Source: Flavobacterium pectinovorum
GTDB taxonomy: Bacteria > Bacteroidota > Bacteroidia > Flavobacteriales > Flavobacteriaceae
NCBI RefSeq assembly: GCF_006438875.1
Contig: NZ_RCZH01000006.1
Span: forward strand, 188,999 to 246,179
Direction: 5' to 3'
DNA length: 57,181 bases
The translations under genes and the position numbers were made by a program. Within the stretch, counting starts at the first letter, position 1, and the number at the start of each line of letters is the position of its first letter. The notes below the pieces were generated by a model that saw nothing but the letters and a program-made list of their open reading frames with translations, was not told the DNA's origin and did not search any database. Shown here in pieces: positions 18,582-26,349 of the stretch.

Positions 18582-19640
18582 ATGGAAAATAGTTATGAAA
18601 AAGCCAAAACGCAAGCTGTTGCCAATACTTTAAACGAGAGAACCGTTCAAAATAAGGCAAAAGAACTTCAAGACAATCGCCCTGCTTCTCTCTTACAAAG
18701 AAAAGTAAATAATACTGGCTTGCCCAATAATTTGAAATCGGGAATAGAAAATCTTTCGGGTCATTCTATGGATGATGTAAAAGTTCATTATAACTCTGAT
18801 AAACCTGCACAGCTTAATGCTCATGCTTATGCTCAGGGAACTGATATTCATATAGCTTCGGGACAAGAAAAACATTTGCCTCATGAAGCGTGGCACGTTA
18901 TACAGCAAAAACAAGGACGGGTAAAACCTACTTTGCAAATGAAGGGCAAGGTTAATGTAAATGATGACAAGGGTTTGGAGAACGAAGCTGATGTTATGGG
19001 TGCGAAAGCTTTGCAAACGAAATCAAAATCGGAATCTGCAAAGGTTTCTACAAATAATAAATCAGTACAAAATAACTCAATAGCCCAACTGCTAAGTGCA
19101 ACAAATAAGGAGGGTACGGTACTGGATGTTGTTTATTCTGATGGAAAAGTTTCTTTAACGTCAAACGAAAAAGAAATAGGTTATGTGAATTATACTTCTA
19201 TAGGCATGGGCGTTGTCTCTCAAGATTACATAAAAGTCGAATCTAGTTTTGGCCGACAAGGAATTTCATATTTATTAACCTATCTCGCTGCTTCACAAGG
19301 TGGGCATTCGATTATGTATTTAGGTGGAGGTTCTTTAAGTGAGAGTGGTGCTTTGGTGGCAAAAAAATTCGGCTTTAAAAATTATGAGCCTAAAAAAGAT
19401 GAAGAAGGTGGTTTCTGGTCTTGTTTTACCAGTTGTTTTACCAGTTGTTTTGGCAGTAAGAAAGCTGGCGCAAGTGCTCCTTTATTGCCAAAAGGAAATA
19501 CTGGTTTACTAGACTATGCTTACAAGACACAAGCAGATCAGGCGGGCGGAAAAATACCGCCTATTAAATGGATAGAAATAGAAACTCTTGTAACACAAGC
19601 TACTGAAAAGGTTAAACAATATGGCTGGACAATTAGTTAA
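18582..19640 (+). CDS. DUF4157 eCIS cargo with GNAT-like acetyltransferase end
   Basis: I use the ATG at 18582, not 18546: it reproduces the [11 protein letters not shown] start of the sister genes and puts HEAWH at 101-105 exactly as in them. The protein is 352 residues. After the [13 protein letters not shown] motif and DUF4157 domain, residues about 185-270 look like a GNAT fold. A YIKVESSFGRQGISYLL segment has the acetyl-CoA-binding RQG turn (Arg225-Gln226-Gly227), and AKKFGFKNYE matches the end of the fold. Next comes an odd cysteine-rich tandem, SCFTSCFTSCFGSKK, in a hydrophobic setting, then a tail of about 55 residues. It could acetylate a target protein or small molecule. The GNAT call is moderate because the first strands are short. 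Confidence 0.65.
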   Translation: MENSYEKAKTQAVANTLNERTVQNKAKELQDNRPASLLQRKVNNTGLPNNLKSGIENLSGHSMDDVKVHYNSDKPAQLNAHAYAQGTDIHIASGQEKHLPHEAWHVIQQKQGRVKPTLQMKGKVNVNDDKGLENEADVMGAKALQTKSKSESAKVSTNNKSVQNNSIAQLLSATNKEGTVLDVVYSDGKVSLTSNEKEIGYVNYTSIGMGVVSQDYIKVESSFGRQGISYLLTYLAASQGGHSIMYLGGGSLSESGALVAKKFGFKNYEPKKDEEGGFWSCFTSCFTSCFGSKKAGASAPLLPKGNTGLLDYAYKTQADQAGGKIPPIKWIEIETLVTQATEKVKQYGWTIS

Positions 19641-19667
19641 AACGTTTTAAAAAGAGAAAGCAATACT

Positions 19668-21539
19668 ATGTACGCATCTGTAAATATATCAGGAAATTTC
19701 AATGCCAGTGCTGATGCAACCGCACCTGTGCAGCGTGCTTCGTATAGTAAATCCAGTAGTCCGCTTCAAGACAACAGACCTAAATCTATTGGAAAAAAGA
19801 ACCAAATTGAGGATTTAAGGAATCATAACGTCAGACAGCTTATTAGTAAAAATTTACAAGAGAAAAGTAAAAGCCTGAATGTTACAGATCCAAATCCTAT
19901 TCAGGCAAAAAGCAATCAGCCTGTTGTACAACGTTGGCTCGATCCTGCTCTACTTTCGAATAAAGGCGGAGATAAACGTATCAAAGATCTTTTGCATAAA
20001 GCTTTAAATTACAATTCACATCGCAAAGGAAAAACGCGTACAATGCGCCTCAATGAGTTAAATATTCTTCAGGTTTCGATTATGAAATGGCTGGATGAGT
20101 ATAGTGTTCCTGATCAAAATGTGAGTCAAAACGCACTATGGGTAAAAGAGTTGATGAACGACGTACAAGCAGAACATCAAAATCTGGTAAAAACAAGTAT
20201 TCAAAATAACGATGATTTACCTCCGGTAGCAAATTTCAATACATTAAAAGCAGAAGAACAAAAACAAGTAACAACTATTTGGCATCAATTGGTAAAAGGA
20301 ACCGGAAATGTTCATATTACTGAAGAGGAAAATTATACTAACACAGAGACCAAACTCGCAGGTTCTCGTATTCATGAAGGTTTTCGATTTGAAGTTCTTG
20401 CTCAATTTGCCCGTTTATTAGAAACTGAAACCGGAAGAAACATTGTAAGTCATGTAAATAAAGATACCAAAGGTGAAAAACCTGTAACTATCAAGCCAGG
20501 ATTTGCGCATCCATCACAAGGTGCTCCTGCTGCCGTATTTGCTGCCGGACCAACTATTTCTAATAATAGTGAAAAGCTAACACCGCTTCCTGTTCCTCTT
20601 AATCAAATGTTTAAAGGACAAAAAGATGCGAACAAAAAACGAGAAAATTATAAAAAGCAATTTATTGAGCTTGATTTAAAAGAAATTGCTGATAATAAAT
20701 TGAAAGCCACTGCTATCTATAACGCCCGTAAAAATAATCCAAAGGCAAAAGGGCTAAAAATAGGTGATAAATATTTTTTATTTGGTTCTGGCATTGGAGT
20801 TAATGTTACCATAACAAGAGATATTCGTGATGCCGAAGATCATCATACTTCAAGATCTGTAGATGAAAACAGAAATGAAATTCCAGCTCCAAATTTTATA
20901 ACGTTGGGGCACGAACTTGGGCATGCTACACATATGCTTGACGGAGTTTCTTTGAATAATTCAAAAGTAAGTGATCATTTATTTCCTCAGGTTGGCGTAC
21001 ACGGTGCAGAGGAATTGAAATGGTCCAATATGGAAGAATATGGTAATATTCATTCTGTTGAAAACTCAATTCGAAAAGAATATGGAATGAAAGAGCGTTT
21101 TGGACACATCAATCAGTCTACTGTGCAATGGGAACTTTTAAACAAAATTATTAATGCTTTCTTACCATTATGCGACCTGCAACCCGAGGATGACAGAACA
21201 GCTGTTAATGATCTTTTGGGGCAAGCCGGTAATCTAAGCAACGAAATGAAAATCCCTGAAGCGCGTGTGGCAATCAAAGGTGCTGCAACAAGTTTTACTA
21301 CTCATATACATACTGTATTTCCGCAGTTTTTAGCTTCAGAAAGAGGTGCTATAAAAACTCAATTGGACGACTTCAAAACTCATGTCAATTCTGCTCACGC
21401 TGATGTATTGGCAAAAGCAGAAGCAAATATTGCACAGTCAATTATATTAATCAATCAGGCAAATGCCCGAATTCAGGCGATTCCGCAACCAGCGCCACAA
21501 CAACAAGGCGGATTTTTTAGCCGTTTGTGGCCGTTTTAG
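19668..21539 (+). CDS. HExxH metalloprotease cargo (M91/NleD-like)
   Basis: This 623-residue protein has a divergent leader containing LQDNRPKSIGKKNQ and no DUF4157 domain. The zinc-binding motif HELGH is at 415-419 (ITLGHELGHATHMLDG). It is followed at the usual distance by the acidic EEYGNIHSVENSIRKEYG and an RFGH element. This HELGHA..H...G ... EE......EN.IR.E arrangement is that seen in NleD/M91-type bacterial effector proteases. The C-terminal 150 residues are helical. It probably cleaves host proteins after delivery. It begins 27 bases after the GNAT-type gene. Confidence 0.72.
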   Translation: MYASVNISGNFNASADATAPVQRASYSKSSSPLQDNRPKSIGKKNQIEDLRNHNVRQLISKNLQEKSKSLNVTDPNPIQAKSNQPVVQRWLDPALLSNKGGDKRIKDLLHKALNYNSHRKGKTRTMRLNELNILQVSIMKWLDEYSVPDQNVSQNALWVKELMNDVQAEHQNLVKTSIQNNDDLPPVANFNTLKAEEQKQVTTIWHQLVKGTGNVHITEEENYTNTETKLAGSRIHEGFRFEVLAQFARLLETETGRNIVSHVNKDTKGEKPVTIKPGFAHPSQGAPAAVFAAGPTISNNSEKLTPLPVPLNQMFKGQKDANKKRENYKKQFIELDLKEIADNKLKATAIYNARKNNPKAKGLKIGDKYFLFGSGIGVNVTITRDIRDAEDHHTSRSVDENRNEIPAPNFITLGHELGHATHMLDGVSLNNSKVSDHLFPQVGVHGAEELKWSNMEEYGNIHSVENSIRKEYGMKERFGHINQSTVQWELLNKIINAFLPLCDLQPEDDRTAVNDLLGQAGNLSNEMKIPEARVAIKGAATSFTTHIHTVFPQFLASERGAIKTQLDDFKTHVNSAHADVLAKAEANIAQSIILINQANARIQAIPQPAPQQQGGFFSRLWPF

Positions 21540-21594
21540 AATAAGAACTTTTAACAATAAATATTTATTCATTAACCATTAAAAACCAATTATT

Positions 21595-22704
21595 ATGAAC
21601 ACAAATTTCAACGGAATCTGTTATCAGCCATTTCCTCATGGATATGATCCATCATTGGCAAATAACACGCTTATTTTTTTTGGAAGCGATATTGCTTATG
21701 ATGCTATGGCACCAATTTGGGGAGATCATTATACGTCAAAAGGTGGCAGCTCCTGCAACTTGCAAGGTCCAAATAAAGCTAGAAATGACATTCCGACTTT
21801 GCAGAACATGGGCGTTAATCTAATTCGATTGTATGATTGGGACCCAAGAAATCCTCATTTAAAATTTTTAGATTATTGTGAAGCACATAATATAAAAGTT
21901 TTAGTACCTGTTTCTAATTACTTTTTATTAGAAGGTTTACCGTTAAGAAATGACAAAATTCCAGAACTGATCCATTCTTTTTCTAATAGCAATGGTACAG
22001 ATTATCACAGTGCAATTGCAGGAATCATTATTGGAAACGAACCTAGAGTCAGCCATTTTACTGTTCAGGATTGTATCGCCTTTACCACTACATTTGCAGA
22101 AGTTGAAGCTTCAAAATTTAGCAGTTATAAACAGTTACCTATTGGTCATCCTGTAGATTTTAATACATACGGAGGGGCTTATCCATGTTTTGGTTTTTGG
22201 GACACTTTATTCGCAAGCTTAAATAATGTTACTGCAAAAAACTTAAATAAAAGATTATTTCTGGCTCCGCAAACTTATAACCAAGCAGAATATCTTTTTA
22301 AAAATGCAGAGGGTTCCGGTAAAGGCTATGTCGATCTAGCTTATGAAAAATATCAAAAGCCAATTTTATTTACAGAAATTGGATATGACAGAACAAATGC
22401 TAATTATGAGCAAGTTGTACAAGGACAATTGTCTGGAAGTATTAGTTATGCTGCCCAGAATCCGAACAAACTAGTTGGAATATGTTTCTTTCAGTTTGCC
22501 GATAAGGTATGGAAAGCGGGTACTTCTGAAGGTTCTTTTGGCGCAAATAGTCAGGGAGACGGAAAATTGTGTACGATAAATTACGTCAATGGCGATTTTA
22601 CACACTGGGATAGTAAAGACATTCAAAATGTTCCGCTAAATGTAAATAACTTGGTCCATACCCCACTCTATGATGTTGTTGTAAAAAATTATAAGAAGGT
22701 TTAA
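21595..22704 (+). CDS. TIM-barrel glycoside hydrolase, clan GH-A-like
   Basis: The 369-residue protein starts with a strand-rich FNGICYQPFPHGYDP segment and an NMGVNLIRLYDWDP motif typical of beta-1,3-glucanosyltransferase/GH17-GH72-like barrels. The acid/base candidate is Glu149 in IIGNEP and the nucleophile candidate is Glu261 in FTEIGYD, the normal end-of-strand 4 and 7 positions of clan A enzymes. It has no signal peptide and no LQDNRP motif, although it lies among cargo genes. It may degrade or remodel glucan of a fungal, oomycete or algal target after delivery, or act inside the producer. The family within the clan is not certain. Confidence 0.7.
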   Translation: MNTNFNGICYQPFPHGYDPSLANNTLIFFGSDIAYDAMAPIWGDHYTSKGGSSCNLQGPNKARNDIPTLQNMGVNLIRLYDWDPRNPHLKFLDYCEAHNIKVLVPVSNYFLLEGLPLRNDKIPELIHSFSNSNGTDYHSAIAGIIIGNEPRVSHFTVQDCIAFTTTFAEVEASKFSSYKQLPIGHPVDFNTYGGAYPCFGFWDTLFASLNNVTAKNLNKRLFLAPQTYNQAEYLFKNAEGSGKGYVDLAYEKYQKPILFTEIGYDRTNANYEQVVQGQLSGSISYAAQNPNKLVGICFFQFADKVWKAGTSEGSFGANSQGDGKLCTINYVNGDFTHWDSKDIQNVPLNVNNLVHTPLYDVVVKNYKKV

Positions 22705-22767
22705 TCTTTTTCTAGTTTCAAAAGCTAAAATCATAAGTTAAAAAGCAGATTCCTAAAAACCACAAAA

Positions 22768-23934
22768 ATGGTACAGCAACACGAAAAGTTATCTCAAAAC
22801 GAAACACAAACTTCTGCGGCAAATGCCGGTAATAATGCTGTTCAGTTAAAGGATAACAGAGAATCAAGTTCTGCACAAAAAACGCTTCTTAAAAAAGCTG
22901 TTGGTCAGGAATCTACTTTTAAACCCATTCAAAAAAAAGAAATTGAGGCTAATCAAATAGTTGCGAAAGCTTTACAGACAAAATCTTTTGCAAGTTCTCA
23001 ACCTCAGATACAATTACAAAAACTAAATCCGATACCTAGTCCTGTTGTACAGCGAACGGTACTTTCTAAAGTGCAAAGTCTAAGAAAAGGCGGAACACAG
23101 ATTGTTTATTATTCCACTTATGATCCAAGCCAGGAATTTGAAAATCAATTTGATGCGTGGAGACTCGATACGAGATTAGCAAATGAACAGAATAACTTTG
23201 ATGAAGAAGCCCGATATCCTACAGTATTTACGCATTATAATACAGATTCTCATAATGTCCCACCATCTGTTGGGAAAGCTGGTCCGCACACGGTAAGTCA
23301 CTCTTCTCTTTCGTATCGACTTTCTAAAAAAATAAGAAAAAGCCCTACGCTGAAAAAATTACGGGATGAACAGGTTGTAACTGTCGAGGAATTCATTAAA
23401 CTATTAGAAACCGAAGCTCCAAAGAGATTCAAAGACAACCAGCGTGAGCGTTTAATTAAGGATTATAAAATATCATACAAGAGGCTTAATAAAATAATTG
23501 AAGGCGCTAAAGAAAATTACAAAGGCGAAGGTCATGAATTACTTATGCGCCTTATACAACTTAATCCCTACACGGTATATGGCAAAGGAACTAAAGTTTC
23601 TAGCGGTAGAATTAAACATAAAGGCGAGCGCAAAGAGGATGATTTTGAAACTTCTATAGATGATAAGGCAAAATTTACAAGTCAGGATAACTACCATAAT
23701 TTTAAAAGCAAACGCAAAAAATTATATAAAGATTCCAGTGACGAAGAAAAAGAAAAGGACGATGAACATAAACACAAAGACAAAAAAGGAAAATCAGTAT
23801 CTCTTTCGCCAATGGATGTAATGATTCTTCTGGGAAGAACAGTAAGAGGTGCTTTGTATATTATGAATCAGGGCGATTGGGATGCATATGAACTGTATAA
23901 AACAAATAATCCTGAAAATAAATATCCAAGGTAA
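22768..23934 (+). CDS. Putative eCIS cargo with leader motif and unknown C-terminal domain
   Basis: This 388-residue protein has the MVQQHEKLSQ leader of the HNH and amidoligase-like cargo genes and a variant motif LKDNRESSSAQKTL. There is no DUF4157 domain. Residues about 110-270 form a soluble domain with VGKAGPHTVSHSSLSY starting near residue 168, which looks like an active-site loop with two His. A lysine- and aspartate-rich linker (about 320-350) precedes a short hydrophobic helix (MDVMILLGRTVRGALYIM). I do not recognise the family. It is the last gene of the eCIS region and is followed by a long gap. Confidence 0.6.
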   Translation: MVQQHEKLSQNETQTSAANAGNNAVQLKDNRESSSAQKTLLKKAVGQESTFKPIQKKEIEANQIVAKALQTKSFASSQPQIQLQKLNPIPSPVVQRTVLSKVQSLRKGGTQIVYYSTYDPSQEFENQFDAWRLDTRLANEQNNFDEEARYPTVFTHYNTDSHNVPPSVGKAGPHTVSHSSLSYRLSKKIRKSPTLKKLRDEQVVTVEEFIKLLETEAPKRFKDNQRERLIKDYKISYKRLNKIIEGAKENYKGEGHELLMRLIQLNPYTVYGKGTKVSSGRIKHKGERKEDDFETSIDDKAKFTSQDNYHNFKSKRKKLYKDSSDEEKEKDDEHKHKDKKGKSVSLSPMDVMILLGRTVRGALYIMNQGDWDAYELYKTNNPENKYPR

Positions 23935-24606
23935 TCCATTTTTATTCTACTATTTCTGCCTGAGAGAGGTTTAAATTTTAACTCTGTTTTAAACAAGGTA
24001 CAGGATCTTATTTATTTCGAAAGTGGTAATACCTTCGGGAATTATTTAGTAAAATTTAGTAAAAATTACTGCCATATTATTCAGAAGTAAATCTATTCTT
24101 GGGCTAAAATAAGAATATCCTTAAAAAAACTCTGTATAACAGATAGTTATATCATATTTTTTTATAAATTTATTCTTTCAAATCGGCAAAGCATACTTCA
24201 ATATAAGCCTACAAAGATATTCCTCATCAAATCTTTCCATACAATTTCTGCATTTTGATTGAAAAATAATCAAGCTTATTCAGGAACAATCAATCAAAAT
24301 TACTGTGACACTAAAAAACGATTCTATGACAAGAAATAACTGTTCTATGTCATATTATTCAGATTTTATGTGTTCGATATTTAATTTTAAAAGTTGAAAA
24401 GAGAAATGATAGTTCCGGAATGTTGCTAAAAAATGTCTTCTTAAAAAGAAGATCGAATTAGCTAAGGTTCTTTAAAACAGGTAAAAACACCTGCTCCTGA
24501 GAGAGTTATATAAACTAATTTAGCATAGTATTAAAAACTGCTATAACCTAAAAACAGATTTGATATAAAAGCAACTATAAATATTAACTACTAAAACTAA
24601 CAAATT
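23935..24606. other. Long gene-free gap before the collar genes, with TGACA boxes
   Basis: I see no gene or repeat family in this AT-rich stretch. Three related boxes lie at 24304-24354: TGTGACA, CTATGACA and CTATGTCATA. They form direct and inverted arrangements about 20 bases apart and could be a regulator binding region. A weak promoter -7-like TAATTTAG is at 24516-24523 without a clear -33 partner. A promoter for the collar operon must lie here, but I cannot place it. Confidence 0.35.
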
Positions 24607-25146
24607 ATGGAAGGAACAATAGGAGAAATTCGCCTTTTTGCGGGAAATTTTGCACCTAGAAATTGGTCTTATTGCAATGGAGCGCTAGTTGCCATTCAAA
24701 GTAACACAGCCCTGTTTTCGATTTTAGGAACTTATTATGGCGGAAATGGTACCACAAGCTTTGGTTTACCAGACCTTAGAGGTCGTGTAGCTTTAGGTGC
24801 CGGACTAGGCCCGGGTTTATCTGATTACAGTATTGGAGATATTGCCGGATCGAGCAGTATTACTTTAACAACTGCAGAAATCCCTCCGCATACTCACATT
24901 TCTTCTGCAAATGTTGTGGTTTCCGCATACTCAGATGAAGGCGATGTAAATACTCCAAATGGAAATGTTCTGGCAGCCAAGACAGGTATGTTTAGTTCGG
25001 GAGGTGCAGACACTAGTCTAAAACCAATTCCTTATCCTGTAGCAGTTAGTTTGGCTGGTAATAATCAACCCTTACAGCTAAATCAACCATCAATAGGTAT
25101 GAACTACATTATTTGTATGTATGGGGCTTTTCCTTATCGTAACTAA
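24607..25146 (+). CDS. Phage tail collar domain (MdpB-like) protein 1
   Basis: This 179-residue protein has the tail-collar fold. It begins MEGTIGEIRLFAGNFAPRNW, a CNG turn follows, then YYGGNG and the signature LPDLRGRVALGAG, and a helical PPHTH segment. The C-terminus ends with NYIICMYGAFPYRN. Such proteins resemble receptor-binding parts of phage short tail fibres and occur in bacteria as 'microcystin-dependent protein' homologues. There is no signal peptide. Two further copies of the same length follow with gaps of 35 and 16 bases, so the three form a tandemly duplicated, co-transcribed set. Confidence 0.9.
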   Translation: MEGTIGEIRLFAGNFAPRNWSYCNGALVAIQSNTALFSILGTYYGGNGTTSFGLPDLRGRVALGAGLGPGLSDYSIGDIAGSSSITLTTAEIPPHTHISSANVVVSAYSDEGDVNTPNGNVLAAKTGMFSSGGADTSLKPIPYPVAVSLAGNNQPLQLNQPSIGMNYIICMYGAFPYRN

Positions 25147-25181
25147 TTCTGATTACATTTTTAACTCTTAAAAAAATTATT

Positions 25182-25721
25182 ATGGAAGGAACAATGGCAG
25201 AAGTTCGCTTATTTGGAGGCAACTTTGCACCTAGAGGCTGGCATTTTTGTGACGGCACACAAATTAGTATATCACTATATGATGCTCTTTTTGCATTAAT
25301 TGGCACAACATATGGCGGAGATGGAGTACAAACATTTAATCTTCCTGATCTTCGCGGGAGAATTCCTGTAGGAGCAGGACAGGGACCAGGCCTTTCTAAC
25401 ATATTACTTGGTCAGTCAGCCGGTTCAGAATCAGTAACAATGTCAACTTCTCAAATGCCGGGACATAACCATGTGGGAACGGCCACTATTGCCCCTCCGG
25501 CTTTGGCAGGACCTGGCACTGTAGGTACTCCAACCGATGCTATACTAGCTGGTTTGGCAGGAGCCTATTCGAGCCAGCCGGGAGATACTAGCCTAAAGGC
25601 TGAAACCTCAGCTATAACCCTTGCAATAACTGGACAGGGAATCCCTTTTAGCATTATACAACCTTACCTATCAACAAATTACATTATTTGTATGGAAGGT
25701 GTTTTTCCAACTAGAAATTAA
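25182..25721 (+). CDS. Phage tail collar domain (MdpB-like) protein 2
   Basis: This is the second of three 179-residue paralogues. It starts MEGTMAEVRLFGGNFAPRGW and has FCDGTQISI, TYGGDGVQTF and LPDLRGRIPVGAGQGPG, then the MPGHNH segment and a C-terminal NYIICMEGVFPTRN. The conserved ends and a more variable, Gly/Ala/Pro-rich middle after residue 100 fit a trimeric fibre tip. The equal length of the three copies suggests that they combine into a heteromeric structure or act as interchangeable binding units. Confidence 0.9.
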   Translation: MEGTMAEVRLFGGNFAPRGWHFCDGTQISISLYDALFALIGTTYGGDGVQTFNLPDLRGRIPVGAGQGPGLSNILLGQSAGSESVTMSTSQMPGHNHVGTATIAPPALAGPGTVGTPTDAILAGLAGAYSSQPGDTSLKAETSAITLAITGQGIPFSIIQPYLSTNYIICMEGVFPTRN

Positions 25722-25737
25722 CTAAAAAAATATAACC

Positions 25738-26277
25738 ATGGAAGGAAATGTATCAGAAATTCGCTTATTTGCTGCCGATTTCGCGCCTAAATACTGGGCC
25801 TATTGTGCAGGACAATTACTAGCAATAAATACTAATAATGCATTGTTTAGCCTTTTGGGTACAACCTATGGCGGCAATGGAATTCAAACATTTGCATTAC
25901 CGGATTTTCGAGGACGCGCTCCTATGGGTACCGGACAGTCGCCTAGCGTACCTTCGTACGTATTGGGACAAAGGTCTGGCGCACCTACTGTAACAGCACT
26001 TCTTTCAAACTTACCTAGTCATACTCACGTAGGAACGGGTTCATATTCGATGGGTGCTTTATCAGACGGAGGAGATGTAGGTACTCCAACAGGAAATAAT
26101 CTGGCAGCTCTGACAGGACTTTACTCTGTTGCGACACCTGATACTGCGCTGCGCGCTATTACACCAACCATAACAGTAGGTGTAACCGGAAATAATTTAC
26201 CAATACCAGTTCAACAACCTTACTTAGGTTTGAACTACATTATTTGTTTGTACGGAGTCTTTCCTTCAAGAAATTAA
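25738..26277 (+). CDS. Phage tail collar domain (MdpB-like) protein 3
   Basis: This is the third 179-residue paralogue, 16 bases after the second. It begins MEGNVSEIRLFAADFAPKYW, has YCAGQLLAI, TYGGNGIQTF and LPDFRGRAPMGTGQSPS, and ends NYIICLYGVFPSRN. It differs from the other two in the DFRG variant and in the central region. The next gene starts 72 bases later, after a stable hairpin, so expression of the downstream genes may be tuned separately. Confidence 0.9.
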   Translation: MEGNVSEIRLFAADFAPKYWAYCAGQLLAINTNNALFSLLGTTYGGNGIQTFALPDFRGRAPMGTGQSPSVPSYVLGQRSGAPTVTALLSNLPSHTHVGTGSYSMGALSDGGDVGTPTGNNLAALTGLYSVATPDTALRAITPTITVGVTGNNLPIPVQQPYLGLNYIICLYGVFPSRN

Positions 26278-26292
26278 ATTTAATTGCCAATA

Positions 26293-26333
26293 TAAGGGCG
26301 TCCTAACGTTGATCTTCTCGTTGAACGCCCTTA
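26293..26333 (+). terminator. Hairpin after the collar genes, terminator or attenuator
   Basis: A perfect 9-base stem (TAAGGGCGT / ACGCCCTTA) spans 26293-26301 and 26325-26333 with a 23-base loop. No T-run follows directly, so it may be a processing or attenuation signal rather than a complete stop. It separates the collar trio from the next operon genes. Confidence 0.45.
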
Positions 26334-26349
26334 CCATAACCAAAAACAT

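Larger units (their letters stand above)
15100..19020 (+). repeat. Three near-identical 5' cassettes at the start of DUF4157 cargo genes
   Basis: The first 430-450 bases of the genes at 15134, 16872 and 18582 are nearly identical and encode leader plus DUF4157. Upstream of each start is a common stretch of about 35 bases, recognisable as AATAACGGGTTCCTAATATT at 16842, a close variant at 18548 and a more diverged copy at 15092. After the domain the sequences diverge completely. The HEAWH motif sits at residues 101-105 in all three. This is the signature of duplication of a 5' module joined to different toxin ends. Confidence 0.85.
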
